Origin: a bacterium
Lineage (GTDB): Bacteria > 4484-113 > JAFGCY01
Direction of reading: 5' to 3'
Assembly (NCBI GenBank): GCA_020440605.1
Contig: JAGRNT010000012.1
Span: 1-64,000 of the forward strand
DNA length: 64,000 nt
Numbering within the stretch: the stretch's first letter is position 1; the number at the start of each line of letters is the position of its first letter. The translations under genes and the position numbers were made by a program. This document shows positions 16,084-24,786 of the stretch, one piece after another. The notes beneath the pieces are model-generated. The model searched no databases, was not told the DNA's origin, and was given only the letters and a program-made list of their open reading frames with translations.

Positions 16084-18465
16084 CTAGTTGAACACCGCTC
16101 CGAGTGCACTGGTTGCATCCAGTTTCACGACCGTGCTGGGTTTGCCATCCACCATCATGCACAGATCCCGCGGGAAGAAAGTGGTGGAGTAATAGAAGTT
16201 GTCAAGCGCATGCGGATCCACCACCGGTGCATGCCAGCGGTTGCCAAACGGATCCTCGGCAATGCTCATGCTCAGGGCCAGCCCGTCGCCGAAGCTGCCT
16301 CCCGCGGTGAGATAGGGGTCCGCGATCATCACGATCGCCGGCAGGCCATCCAGCTCAAGCAGGCAGCCGTGGAATGAGACGCTTTCGCGGCTGACCACCA
16401 CCGGCACGGACCAGCTCAGGGCCTCGTCGTCAAGTGCGGTCTGGTAGGCCCCGCCGCCGCCCATCTCCACGCAGTCGCCACTGAAGTAGCCGCCGAAGAA
16501 CAGGGCCGGGCGGCCGTTGACAATCTCCATGTCCTGCAGGCTGAAGGTGCCGTAGTCACCGTTCTGCATGGTGATGACAGGAGCATTCCATGCGCTGCCA
16601 TCCGAATTTGCGGCAGCCGCGAAGTGCAGGGTCGTGACGTTGCCGGGATTGGTCTGCTGCCAGGCCAGGCAGGGCCGTCCCTGCCATTCGGCCAGACGCG
16701 GCGCGTAGCTGACGTGCTCCGGATCCATCATGCTGAGCTCAATGGCCGGATTCCAGCTCAGCCCCGCAGCATCACTGGCGCTGCGGAAGTACCAGTGCAC
16801 ATCGCTTCCCAGCCTGCGGTAGAGCATTGCCGGCCGGCCGTCGATGATCCGCATCTCCAGCGTATCCAGCGATTGGTCCACGATGATCTCCGCTTCACTG
16901 AAGCAGAGCTGCGGGGTGGTCCAGCTGCTGCCATCCGCATCGTCGGCATATGTCACCAGCAGCTCGTCGTCAAGAGCCGGTGCACGCTTGCGCAGGTAGA
17001 ACACGGCGGGCTTGCCATCCATGTCGAACAGCCCGGCCGGGATGTTGCTGAAACTGTCAGCCGGTCCGAGCACATCCACGGACGTGCTGGGCCAGCTGGC
17101 CGCCTCTATGTCAAGGGACCGTGCATAGTGGAGCTCACCCAGCGTCCGGCCAATCAGCACCGCCAGCCTGCCGTCAATCGCCGCCAGCTTGCGCCGGTTC
17201 TCCAGTTCAGTCAGCGAACCCGCGCTCGAGATGCCTGACTGCCATTCGTGGTCGAGTTCATTGATCAGCAGCCGCAGTTCGGCACTGGAGGTATTGAAGC
17301 CTGCATCATGCAGCCGCACTGACAGCAGGTAGCTGCCGGCGTTTGGGAAGCTGTACTGGAACAGCGGGCTGAGCGTGCTTGCCAGGCGGCGGCCGTCCAG
17401 GAACCAGTCATAACCGCTGATTGCCGCATCCCCCGCAATGCTGGCGGAAGCGTCGAACTCAATCTGCTCATTGATCAGCCGGTAGGGAGCTCCGGCAACC
17501 TGCAGGCTGGCCTGCGGCGGTGCCGTGCCCGGCTCACCGAGCCAGAAGTCCTCGAAATGTTCGTAGCTCTCTCCGTTGCCGGAAGTGATCAGCAGCCGCA
17601 GCTTGTATTTCCCCGGTCCCGCTAGTATGTAGGGTTCCTGATTTGCATAGCGGTTCTGGGAGAGCGGCTGCAGCAGATCTTCAATCTGACCGTCATTGTC
17701 ATAATCAGCCTCGACGCTGGCAATCCCCCCGAACATCCCGTCCCCCGCTTCATACACCGTGGCGGAGACCGTCAGCTCCGTGGCCGGGCCCTGGAATTCG
17801 GACTGTATCACCGTGCAGTCAATCTCCGGCCTGAAGGACTCACCGAAGCGCAGTTCACGCAGGATGGCCGGGCCGCTGCCGGTCACGAGCACTCCGCAGA
17901 ACATCAGCGAGAATTCATTGTCACGCTCATCCCAGCCGGAGAACTCCGCACGCTGGTCTCCCGTACTCAGATCCGGGAGGAATTCACTGAACTCCTAGCG
18001 CTGGGTGACCAGGTTGGCAACCATGAACCAGGCCTGGCAGCCTGCGGGCAGCTCGGTGAAGTCAGCATGCACCACCGGCTCCAGGCTGTGGCCCTCGGCG
18101 TAGCTGCGCTCGAACCTGAAGTGGTACAGCGCATAGGCCGGCCCAGGCTGCGGATCGCCGGGACTGAGCACGGCCAGCTTGCCGACGCTGTCCTCCACCG
18201 CGTTGTTGTTTGGCAGCAGTTTGCAGAACCTCCGGCCGGCGATGGCGCGCTCCTGCTGGTTGGCAACGGCACTGTGCTCCCGCAGCAGTTCCGCGATGTC
18301 GGGCAAGCCCGAGCCGGCCGGGACTGCTGCTTCCTCCACAGCCTGTCCTGCAGGGACTGGCAGGAGACCTGTTGCCGGATCCGCCTGGTCGTGAGTGGAC
18401 CCGCAGCCGCCCAGCAGCAGGGCTGCCAGGCCCGCCGCAAGCAATGTCATCCCCAAGCGCTGCAT
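16084..18465 (-). pseudogene. PKD and propeller-like lipoprotein paralogue 3, interrupted by an in-frame TAG
   Basis: Reading from an ATG at 18465 (lipobox LGGC, Cys21) the frame meets TAG at 17995-17997 after 156 residues, then continues open in the same frame to 16084. Total length is 794 codons, the same as the longest reading of paralogue 4 next to it. At the TAG the paralogue reads QRWQ and this gene reads QR-stop-E, so a single TGG-to-TAG change explains it. Downstream the sequence aligns well (DNEFSLMFCGVL versus DNEYQVMTFGIL), followed by the DYDNDGQIEDLL motif, a PKD-like domain and GLPAIVMIADPY repeats. The ATG overlaps a TAAGGAG that includes the stop of paralogue 4, so the two genes form an operon. 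Possible readings: recent pseudogene, amber suppression, or a sequencing error. Confidence 0.8.
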
Positions 18466-18475
18466 GTTCAGCTCC

Positions 18476-20827
18476 TTACTCGAATCTTGCGGTCACCACT
18501 CCACCGGCATTGCTCCAAATCAGAGCTGTCGGCACTCCGGCGTTGTCAACACAGATCTCCGTCGGATGGATTACCGGGAAATAGTAGTAGCCGTCCACGC
18601 CGTACTGCGACATCTGCACCGGCGCTTTCCAGCTTGTTCCTGCAGCGTTCTCCGCCAGATTCATGGCCAGCCGCAGATCCCCTGCCGGATAGGGATCACC
18701 GATGGTCACGAGCGCAGGCTTGCCATCCAGCTCCATCAGCCTGCCCATCCGCGGCTGGATCAGGCGTGAGAAGAACTTGGGCTCCAGCCAGACCGTTTCG
18801 GATTGATCCGTGCAGGTTTGGTAGCCACAGCGATTGCTCATTTCCACGCAGTCGGGCTGGTAGCCGGCGAAGTATGCGATCGCGGGCAGGCCGTTGACAA
18901 TCGCCAGGTCAAGGAGTTCCGTATCCGTGAGGAACTCGGCTGAATGCACGAGCTGCTCCCCGTTCCAGGCAGAACCATCCGCGGCGGAGGCCGCCATGAA
19001 ATAGAAGTCGTCAGTGTTGCTGAGCGACACCTCGCTCCAGGCCAGGCAGGGGCTGCCATTCCAGTCCGTAAGATGCACCAGCTGCTCAGGCGACGAGTCA
19101 ATCTGGCTCAGCTCCGTGGCGGTGTTCCAGCCCGTGGCAGCCGCATCCACCGCAGAGCGGTAGCGGAAGGCACTGTCTTCACCGCCGAGCGCGTACAGCA
19201 CAGCGGGAATGCCGCCGATCAACTGCACCTGCACCTCGCGGCTGATTCCGTCAATGTAGAATTCCGCCTCGCTGAAGCAGAGCTGCTCGCTGCCCCAGCT
19301 GTCACCGGCGGCGTTGCTGCTCTGGATCATGTACAGTTCGTCGTCGGAATCATCGTCGTAGCTCCGCACGAAGAACACCGTCGGCAGGCCGCCGATCTCC
19401 AGCAGGCCGACCGTTCGGTTGGCATAGGTCCCGGACTGGACACTCGCGGCGGTGCTGGCAGCCGCCGGCCAGGAGGAACCCTGTGCATCATCAGCACGCA
19501 CGTACTGCACCGAGCCCACTTCCGGCCCGGTTGTGGCCATGGCCGGATGGCCGGCAATCGCAGCGATCCGGCTGTGGTCCTGGAATCCCAGCAACGAAGT
19601 CTCATAACTCACCGCGGACTGCCAGCCGCGCTCATCCTCATTGACATTGATCTCCACGGAGGCATGGGCCCGGTTGAAGCTGGCATCCTCAACATAGACG
19701 TCGACCTGGAAGCGGCCGGCGGTCTCGAAGGCATACTCCAGAACAGGGGTTTCAGTATGCGCCAGCCAGCGGTTGCCAATACGCCATGTGTAGCCGGTGA
19801 TGGCGCTGTCGCCCGGCACTGAAGCCGAGGCATCAAACGTGACCTCCTCCCCGGGTGCGTAAACCGGTCCGCCGGATGCACTCAGCGAGGCCTGGGCCGC
19901 CGTGCTGCCTTCCACACCGAGCCAGACACTGTCAAGATATTCGTAAATCGCACCGCTTTCGGAGGTGACGACGATGCGCGGGGTATGCACCCCCGGCTCC
20001 GGAACAAGGTATGTTTCCGTGGCCTTGAACATGTTGCCCCCCAGCTTCTCCGCCAGGTTGTCAATCACTCCGTCATTGTTGAAATCCAGTTCCATGCTGG
20101 CGATGCCGCCATACTGCGGATCTCTGTCCGGGTAAATGATCGAATTCGCCTGCAGATCCGCGGTCGCACCCTGCTGGCTGGAAAGCAGCATCTGCGTTTC
20201 CAGAGCAGGCCGGAAGCCATCGCCGAAGCGCAGGCCGTTGAGCTGGGCACTGATGTTGCCAGCGGCAAGGATGCCGAAGGTCATCACCTGGTATTCATTG
20301 TCACGGAAGTCCCATGTACCGAAGTCCGCATCGTAGAGGCCGCTCTCGCTGTCCAGCTCCAGCGGGATCACCTGCCAGCGCTGCTGGCTGTAGTCCACGA
20401 TCAGGAAGAACAGCGGCCCGTTGCCGGAAATCTCCGTCAGGTTCATGTGTACCAGCGGCTGGTAGGCCGGGCTCTCGCCATAGCTGCGCTCGCGGAACAT
20501 CTGAAAGAGTGCGAAGGAAAGCCCCGGGCTCTCAGAGCCGGGTTCCAGCAGGATCGCATTCTGCTCCGGAATCTCGCTGATGTTGCGGTGCGGCAGATGT
20601 GCGCAGTAGTCGCTGCCGCTGAGCAGGTTCTGCTGGTTGTTGACAACCGCCGCCGGTTCCCGGTTCAGGCTTTCGAGGGATGGCAGGCCAGCCTGTGCTT
20701 CCGGAGTGACCGCAGCCTGCAGGCCGCTGTCACCGGGCTGGCCACCGCCGCCACAGGCAGCGAGCATCAACAGAGTCGCCGCTGCAAGCATGCCACAAAG
20801 CATGCCCTTGAATGTCCAGACTTTCAT
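18476..20827 (-). CDS. PKD and beta-propeller-like repeat lipoprotein, paralogue 4
   Basis: 783-residue predicted lipoprotein with lipobox LAAC (Cys25) followed by a Gly-rich spacer. Contains ELDFNNDGVIDNL, a PKD-like domain (FDASASVPGDSAITGYTWRI) and C-terminal propeller-type repeats (GHPAMAT, GGLPTVFFVRS, GIPAVLYAL, GLPAIAYFAGY, GKPALVTIGDPY). The ATG at 20827 follows GAAGGACTGGGTT, almost the same leader as paralogue 1; an upstream in-frame start would add only 10 residues. It is the first gene of a two-gene operon with the interrupted paralogue 3, 10 bp downstream. Role unknown. Confidence 0.8.
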   Translation of the reverse strand: MKVWTFKGMLCGMLAAATLLMLAACGGGGQPGDSGLQAAVTPEAQAGLPSLESLNREPAAVVNNQQNLLSGSDYCAHLPHRNISEIPEQNAILLEPGSESPGLSFALFQMFRERSYGESPAYQPLVHMNLTEISGNGPLFFLIVDYSQQRWQVIPLELDSESGLYDADFGTWDFRDNEYQVMTFGILAAGNISAQLNGLRFGDGFRPALETQMLLSSQQGATADLQANSIIYPDRDPQYGGIASMELDFNNDGVIDNLAEKLGGNMFKATETYLVPEPGVHTPRIVVTSESGAIYEYLDSVWLGVEGSTAAQASLSASGGPVYAPGEEVTFDASASVPGDSAITGYTWRIGNRWLAHTETPVLEYAFETAGRFQVDVYVEDASFNRAHASVEINVNEDERGWQSAVSYETSLLGFQDHSRIAAIAGHPAMATTGPEVGSVQYVRADDAQGSSWPAAASTAASVQSGTYANRTVGLLEIGGLPTVFFVRSYDDDSDDELYMIQSSNAAGDSWGSEQLCFSEAEFYIDGISREVQVQLIGGIPAVLYALGGEDSAFRYRSAVDAAATGWNTATELSQIDSSPEQLVHLTDWNGSPCLAWSEVSLSNTDDFYFMAASAADGSAWNGEQLVHSAEFLTDTELLDLAIVNGLPAIAYFAGYQPDCVEMSNRCGYQTCTDQSETVWLEPKFFSRLIQPRMGRLMELDGKPALVTIGDPYPAGDLRLAMNLAENAAGTSWKAPVQMSQYGVDGYYYFPVIHPTEICVDNAGVPTALIWSNAGGVVTARFE

Positions 20828-20917
20828 AACCCAGTCCTTCATTGGGGACTGCCCCACTGTATTGAAACTACTCTCGAAACCGTGAAACTGTGAAACTGGC
20901 CCGAATATAACAATTAC

Positions 20918-20946
20918 ATGGTATCAGCGCGGGACCTTCACTGCAA
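20918..20946 (-). promoter_or_regulatory. Candidate promoter of lipoprotein paralogue 4
   Basis: Minus strand TTGCAG (20941-20946), 17-bp spacer, TACCAT (20918-20923). The arrangement parallels TTGnnn-N17-TAACAT of paralogues 1 and 2, but no clear upstream dyad at the same distance is present. Confidence 0.45.
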
Positions 20947-21026
20947 TTCCGGCACTGAGTGTGCAGGCCTGCCACCGCCGTGGCCCCGACAGGAGTGAGT
21001 TTCTGAAAGAACGGTCCGCAAGCGCT

Positions 21027-21797
21027 TCAGGCCCGTGCCAGGCGCTTTGGGAGGATCAGCGCCAGAAGAGCGGCCAGCAGCAATGCTGCACAGTGCAGCA
21101 GCGTATAGGCAAGCGTCATTTGCAGCATCAGCCGGTTGATCTGATCAGGGTCCGATTGATTGAGGATCCTGTCGAGGAAGTACCGGTATGGCAGCATACC
21201 GAGCGCCACGGAGCCGACGAGCAGCAGCAGCACGAGCATGATCCGCAGGCTGATGCTGAACCGCGGCAGGTGCAGGTTGACGGCGCAGCTGATGAAGGCC
21301 GGCAGCAGGCCGATCACCAGCATGTCCAGCAGAGGGAGAAGATCCATCAGCAGTGCCGATGGATCAGACTGATTGGCAATGCCCTTCAGGTATGGCAGGT
21401 TTGCCAGCAGCAGCACTGGCAGCAGGTACGCAGCGAAAGCCACCAGACTGATCCGCAGGAAGCGGTTGCGGGTCAGGTAGAGGAGCTGGCCATCCGTATA
21501 GCTGCCGGTCAGCTCAGCTGGCGGTCGCAGCTGTTCACAATGAAATGCCACACTTGTTGCCAGCAGGACCGTCAGGGCATATGTGCTGCAGGTCGTGAAA
21601 TATTGCAGGTATCCGTATGCCCTTATTCCTGGGAAGTATGCCGAAAGGTTAGGGAAGTTCGGCAGGGAAATCGATAGCCCTGCAAGCCCAGCACATATAG
21701 CAAGCAGCAGCGTGCCACCCAGCAACCTTTGGTGTGATCTGCGCCACAGCCCACTGCGGGTTTTGAACCAGACCGCAAGCCCGGTATGCTCAGGCAC
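21027..21797 (-). CDS. Multi-pass membrane protein, unknown function
   Basis: 256 residues with six to seven predicted transmembrane helices. No family motif recognised; the size and layout resemble permease subunits of ABC exporters but there is no ATPase nearby. The GTG start at 21797 overlaps the stop of the upstream membrane gene by 8 bp, so the two are translationally coupled and probably act together. The C-terminus ends in a basic PKRLARA tail. Confidence 0.65.
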   Translation of the reverse strand: MPEHTGLAVWFKTRSGLWRRSHQRLLGGTLLLAICAGLAGLSISLPNFPNLSAYFPGIRAYGYLQYFTTCSTYALTVLLATSVAFHCEQLRPPAELTGSYTDGQLLYLTRNRFLRISLVAFAAYLLPVLLLANLPYLKGIANQSDPSALLMDLLPLLDMLVIGLLPAFISCAVNLHLPRFSISLRIMLVLLLLVGSVALGMLPYRYFLDRILNQSDPDQINRLMLQMTLAYTLLHCAALLLAALLALILPKRLARA

Positions 21798-22611
21798 TGT
21801 CCGCCTCGCTGAGCTGCTCGATCAGTTCCCCGGCCGGCTGGCGCATGGCCACCAGCAGCAGGCCCAGCAGGAGCAGCAGGCGCGTGAACAGGCGGCAGAG
21901 TTCCTGCAGGAGCAGCAGGTCATAGTCCGGAGTGCTGGCCGGCAGCTCCGCGGCAAGCACCAGCAGCAGGGTGATCAGCACGCTCAGCCAGGCTGTCAGA
22001 ACAAGGCCCCCGAGCGCGAGCAGCACCTTGTAGGCAAATCGCAGGTGAGGCAGGACCAGCACCATGAATGCGCAGAGCGCCGCGGCACAGATGATGTACA
22101 GCAACTCGCCGCTGCACTGCAGACCGAACAGCAGTGGCGAGAACGGTTTCTCCGCAGTCGCTGCCAGACTGCGGGCGAGCAGGGCCAGCAGGGCGGGCGG
22201 CAGATAGAGCATAGCCAGCAGGCGCAGGGCTCCGAGGAAGCTGCTGCGCTGCAGCAGCCATTTGTAGCGGGAGTCAGGCATGCCGCCCAGCAGCTCCGGA
22301 CGGGGCAGGCAGTATTCGATCCGCGCTATTGCCAGTACGAGGCAGAACAGCAGCAGACCGGCCAGCAGCAGCATGCCGATCACGGTCACGGCACTGTAGA
22401 TCAGTGTCCCCATCGGGTTGGCAAGCATGCCGTTCACGCTGCCCAGCGGTCGGCTGAGCAGCAGGCCGTTGATCAGCAGTACGCTGCCCGCCAGCAGCCA
22501 GGCCTGCAGCAGCTGCCTGCGGGAGCGGCCTGCCCAGCTGCGCCCACGCGCTGCATCCCATTCGGGCAGTCCCCCGCCATAGCCTCCAGCAGTACCGTCC
22601 GGCAGCGCCAT
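21790..22611 (-). CDS. Multi-pass membrane protein, unknown function
   Basis: 273 residues, about six transmembrane helices, very rich in Leu. A cytosolic N-terminus of about 30 residues with RSRR precedes the first helix. Not recognised. Coupled to the next membrane gene by an 8-bp overlap. Located between the lipoprotein paralogue array and the PPC/PKD lipoproteins, so a role in their export or assembly is possible but unsupported. Confidence 0.65.
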   Translation of the reverse strand: MALPDGTAGGYGGGLPEWDAARGRSWAGRSRRQLLQAWLLAGSVLLINGLLLSRPLGSVNGMLANPMGTLIYSAVTVIGMLLLAGLLLFCLVLAIARIEYCLPRPELLGGMPDSRYKWLLQRSSFLGALRLLAMLYLPPALLALLARSLAATAEKPFSPLLFGLQCSGELLYIICAAALCAFMVLVLPHLRFAYKVLLALGGLVLTAWLSVLITLLLVLAAELPASTPDYDLLLLQELCRLFTRLLLLLGLLLVAMRQPAGELIEQLSEADSA

Positions 22612-22639
22612 GCCCCGATTATATGCGCCAGAAACGCAG

Positions 22640-22666
22640 AGAGGCCCGGGACCTGCCCGGGCCTCT
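22640..22666 (-). terminator. Strong hairpin downstream of the PPC/PKD lipoprotein gene
   Basis: Perfect 11-bp stem (AGAGGCCCGGG with its complement) and a 5-nt loop, 27 bp after the stop codon at 22693. No strong T-run follows on the minus strand, so termination efficiency is uncertain. Confidence 0.6.
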
Positions 22667-22692
22667 GAAGCTGCATCCGTCTGCCGGCCGGC

Positions 22693-24609
22693 CTAGAAGT
22701 CAGGCGAGAAGCTGCCGGAGATGTAGTAGCGGGCGCTGCCCTGCATCGCACCGACGATCAGGGCGTAGTCACCGGCGGGGGTGAAGGCTCCGGTCGTCAG
22801 CACACCATCGTTGCCGGTCTTGAGCTGGTCGACATAGACCCACTCCACACCGTCCCAGCGGGCGATGTACAGCGAGACCTGCCCGGTCAGTTCATCGATG
22901 ATGTCCAGCTCGAACTCGATGGAACCGCTGACCTGCGTGCTGAAGCTGTAGTAGTCCTGCATGTCCGGTCCGTTGATGTCACCTCCGAGTTCACCGAGCA
23001 GGTGGCTGAAGCTGAACAGCGGCAGTTCATCCATCTGGCCGTAGTCGTCATTCGGCTCACTCTCCGTGTGGTTCGAGTCTGTCTCACCGGTGACGGTGAT
23101 CTCGAAGTGCTTCTCACTGGCGATGCCGGTGTTGTCAACCACGCGGGCTACGCCCATGAAGTGACCGGGACGCTTGGCCGCGTCGAACAGGAAGCTGCCG
23201 TTCACGCCGCTGTTGGCCTCGAAGTGCCCGTCACCGTTGAGGTCGACGGAGTAGACCGAGATGCTGCCGTCCGGGTCATAGCTGTCGCTGATGTTGATCA
23301 GCAGCGGCGCGCCGCTGGCGACCTCCAGCTGGTAATCGTCGAGCAGCACCACCGGTGCCTCGCTGATCCCGAAGTCGAGGAACAGCTCATAGTCGATGTC
23401 ATAGCCTTCGCCACCGAAGGGGCTGTCGATCACGATGTAGTAGCGGCCCGGCTCCAGCGTGGTGTTGATGCCCTTGAACAGGCCCTTGATGTCCGTCACC
23501 ACGAGCGGCTCGATGTCCTGGCCGTTGCCCAGCGAGCGGTACAGCACCATCCGCGCTCCGAAGTTGTCGAGCGTCAGCGCGAAGTCAGTGCTGGCGGACT
23601 GCTCCAGCTCGAAGCTGAAGATGTCCATGTCATCACCATGCACGCCGGCGGTGCCCCAGTTGCCGCTGAAGCCCTGCAGGGTCGCCGCCTGCAGCTGCTG
23701 GGCCTGCTCCACATCGTCGTTGTCCTCGACCTCTTCATAGCCGGCGTTGTCGGAGATGATCAGCGGCAGCTCGTCATAGGCCACATTGTCAAGATCATCC
23801 GTGACGCGCAGGCCGGCCATGTAGTAGCCCGGAGTGAGGTAGAACTGCACCAGGTCGGGATCGGCACCGTTGTCAATCCAGTTGCCGTCACCCAGCGGGT
23901 CGAATTCATACTTCACCACGTCGCCGCCATAGGCCTTGCTCGTGATCCCATTGAGCGTGATCGCGGTCGGCGCGATCCCGATCGCCAGGTCGCTCGTCAG
24001 ATTGGCGGTCAGCTCCAGCTCGCCGCCGATCCGCAGACTGTTGATCGCAACATCATCCTGGCCGTCACTGAGCAGCACGGCATACAGCAGGTCATCGCTG
24101 TAGCGGATGTAGTCCGCCATCGGGGCCGTCGCGACATCGCCGTCCTCCGGCACGCTGTAGAAGTCCCAGCGGTCACTGCCCCAGTTGGCCAGTCCGAGGT
24201 ACAGGCTGCCGGGGGTCGGCTCACCGGTGCCGGAGATCTCGACCTGCACGTGGTTCGTGTTGCCATAGTCCGGCAGCCAGAAGCGGTAACCGGCCCAGGC
24301 CACGCCCTGCACGTCGTTGTAGAGCGGCTGCATCAACAGCTGCTCGAGCTTGTCATGCACGTTCTCACCGCTGTTGAAGCTCAGCAGGTATTCGTTGCCG
24401 TAGCGCCAGCGCTGCTCGCTGACCTCGCTGCTGCCCTTCTCGATCCCGGAAGGCAGGGGCAGCAGCATTTCCAGCTGCTGGTTCGCACCGGCATCTGCGG
24501 CTGCAGGCCGGGCATCGATCTCCGTCGTCTGCAGGCCGCCTCCGCAGGACACGGCCGTCATCAAAACGAGAATCGCGGCCATTGCCGCGATGTGGTTATT
24601 CCTGAACAC
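22693..24609 (-). CDS. PPC/PKD-domain lipoprotein A
   Basis: 638-residue predicted lipoprotein. A GTG start at 24609, six bases after TTGGAG, gives a compact signal peptide with lipobox VSC (Cys22); longer in-frame starts at 24639 and 24666 would bury it. Domains: a beta-rich N-terminal part, a PKD-like segment (YEFDPLGDGNW), and a PPC-type domain (EVEDNDDVEQAQQL ... GDDMDIFSFEL). A second PKD-like segment (DSYDPDGSISVYSVDLNGDG) and a second PPC-type domain (ESEPNDDYG ... DMQDYYSFS) follow. Homologous along its length to the next gene, with which it shares a 72-bp leader. PPC domains occur in secreted proteins; the function here is unknown. Confidence 0.8.
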   Translation of the reverse strand: MFRNNHIAAMAAILVLMTAVSCGGGLQTTEIDARPAAADAGANQQLEMLLPLPSGIEKGSSEVSEQRWRYGNEYLLSFNSGENVHDKLEQLLMQPLYNDVQGVAWAGYRFWLPDYGNTNHVQVEISGTGEPTPGSLYLGLANWGSDRWDFYSVPEDGDVATAPMADYIRYSDDLLYAVLLSDGQDDVAINSLRIGGELELTANLTSDLAIGIAPTAITLNGITSKAYGGDVVKYEFDPLGDGNWIDNGADPDLVQFYLTPGYYMAGLRVTDDLDNVAYDELPLIISDNAGYEEVEDNDDVEQAQQLQAATLQGFSGNWGTAGVHGDDMDIFSFELEQSASTDFALTLDNFGARMVLYRSLGNGQDIEPLVVTDIKGLFKGINTTLEPGRYYIVIDSPFGGEGYDIDYELFLDFGISEAPVVLLDDYQLEVASGAPLLINISDSYDPDGSISVYSVDLNGDGHFEANSGVNGSFLFDAAKRPGHFMGVARVVDNTGIASEKHFEITVTGETDSNHTESEPNDDYGQMDELPLFSFSHLLGELGGDINGPDMQDYYSFSTQVSGSIEFELDIIDELTGQVSLYIARWDGVEWVYVDQLKTGNDGVLTTGAFTPAGDYALIVGAMQGSARYYISGSFSPDF

Positions 24610-24681
24610 TACATTCTCCAATGGGTCCCTTACGGACATGAATTGGGGTCCATCTGCCTGAACCATATCTATTACCCGCTG
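24610..24681 (-). promoter_or_regulatory. Conserved 72-bp leader, copy 1
   Basis: Directly upstream of the GTG of lipoprotein A. It matches 26677-26748 at 66 of 72 positions with no gaps. It contains the TTGGAG ribosome-binding site and a small hairpin (GTCC-N5-GGAC on the minus strand) just before it. Promoter elements are presumably at its distal end, but no clear hexamers are seen. Confidence 0.65.
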
Positions 24682-24734
24682 TGGCAGACGCTAAACAATA
24701 TCAGGGGAAATTCCGCAATAATCCCTGACAGACG

Positions 24735-24763
24735 AAAAAGGCCGCCCCCGTGGGGACGGCCTT
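24735..24763 (-). terminator. Rho-independent terminator of lipoprotein B
   Basis: GC-rich hairpin: on the minus strand, GGCCGTCCCC pairs with GGGGGCGGCC (one G-T pair), ACG-type loop, followed by TTTTT. Lies about 25 bp beyond the stop codon at 24787. Confidence 0.88.
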
Positions 24764-24786
24764 TCCAGATGCAGGTTTGCTTTCAC

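Noticed and set aside
17967..18440. 157-codon overlapping frame in the paralogue 3 N-terminal region
   Set aside because: Arg/Ser/Pro-rich shadow in another frame; the lipobox frame starting at 18465 is homologous to the other paralogues.
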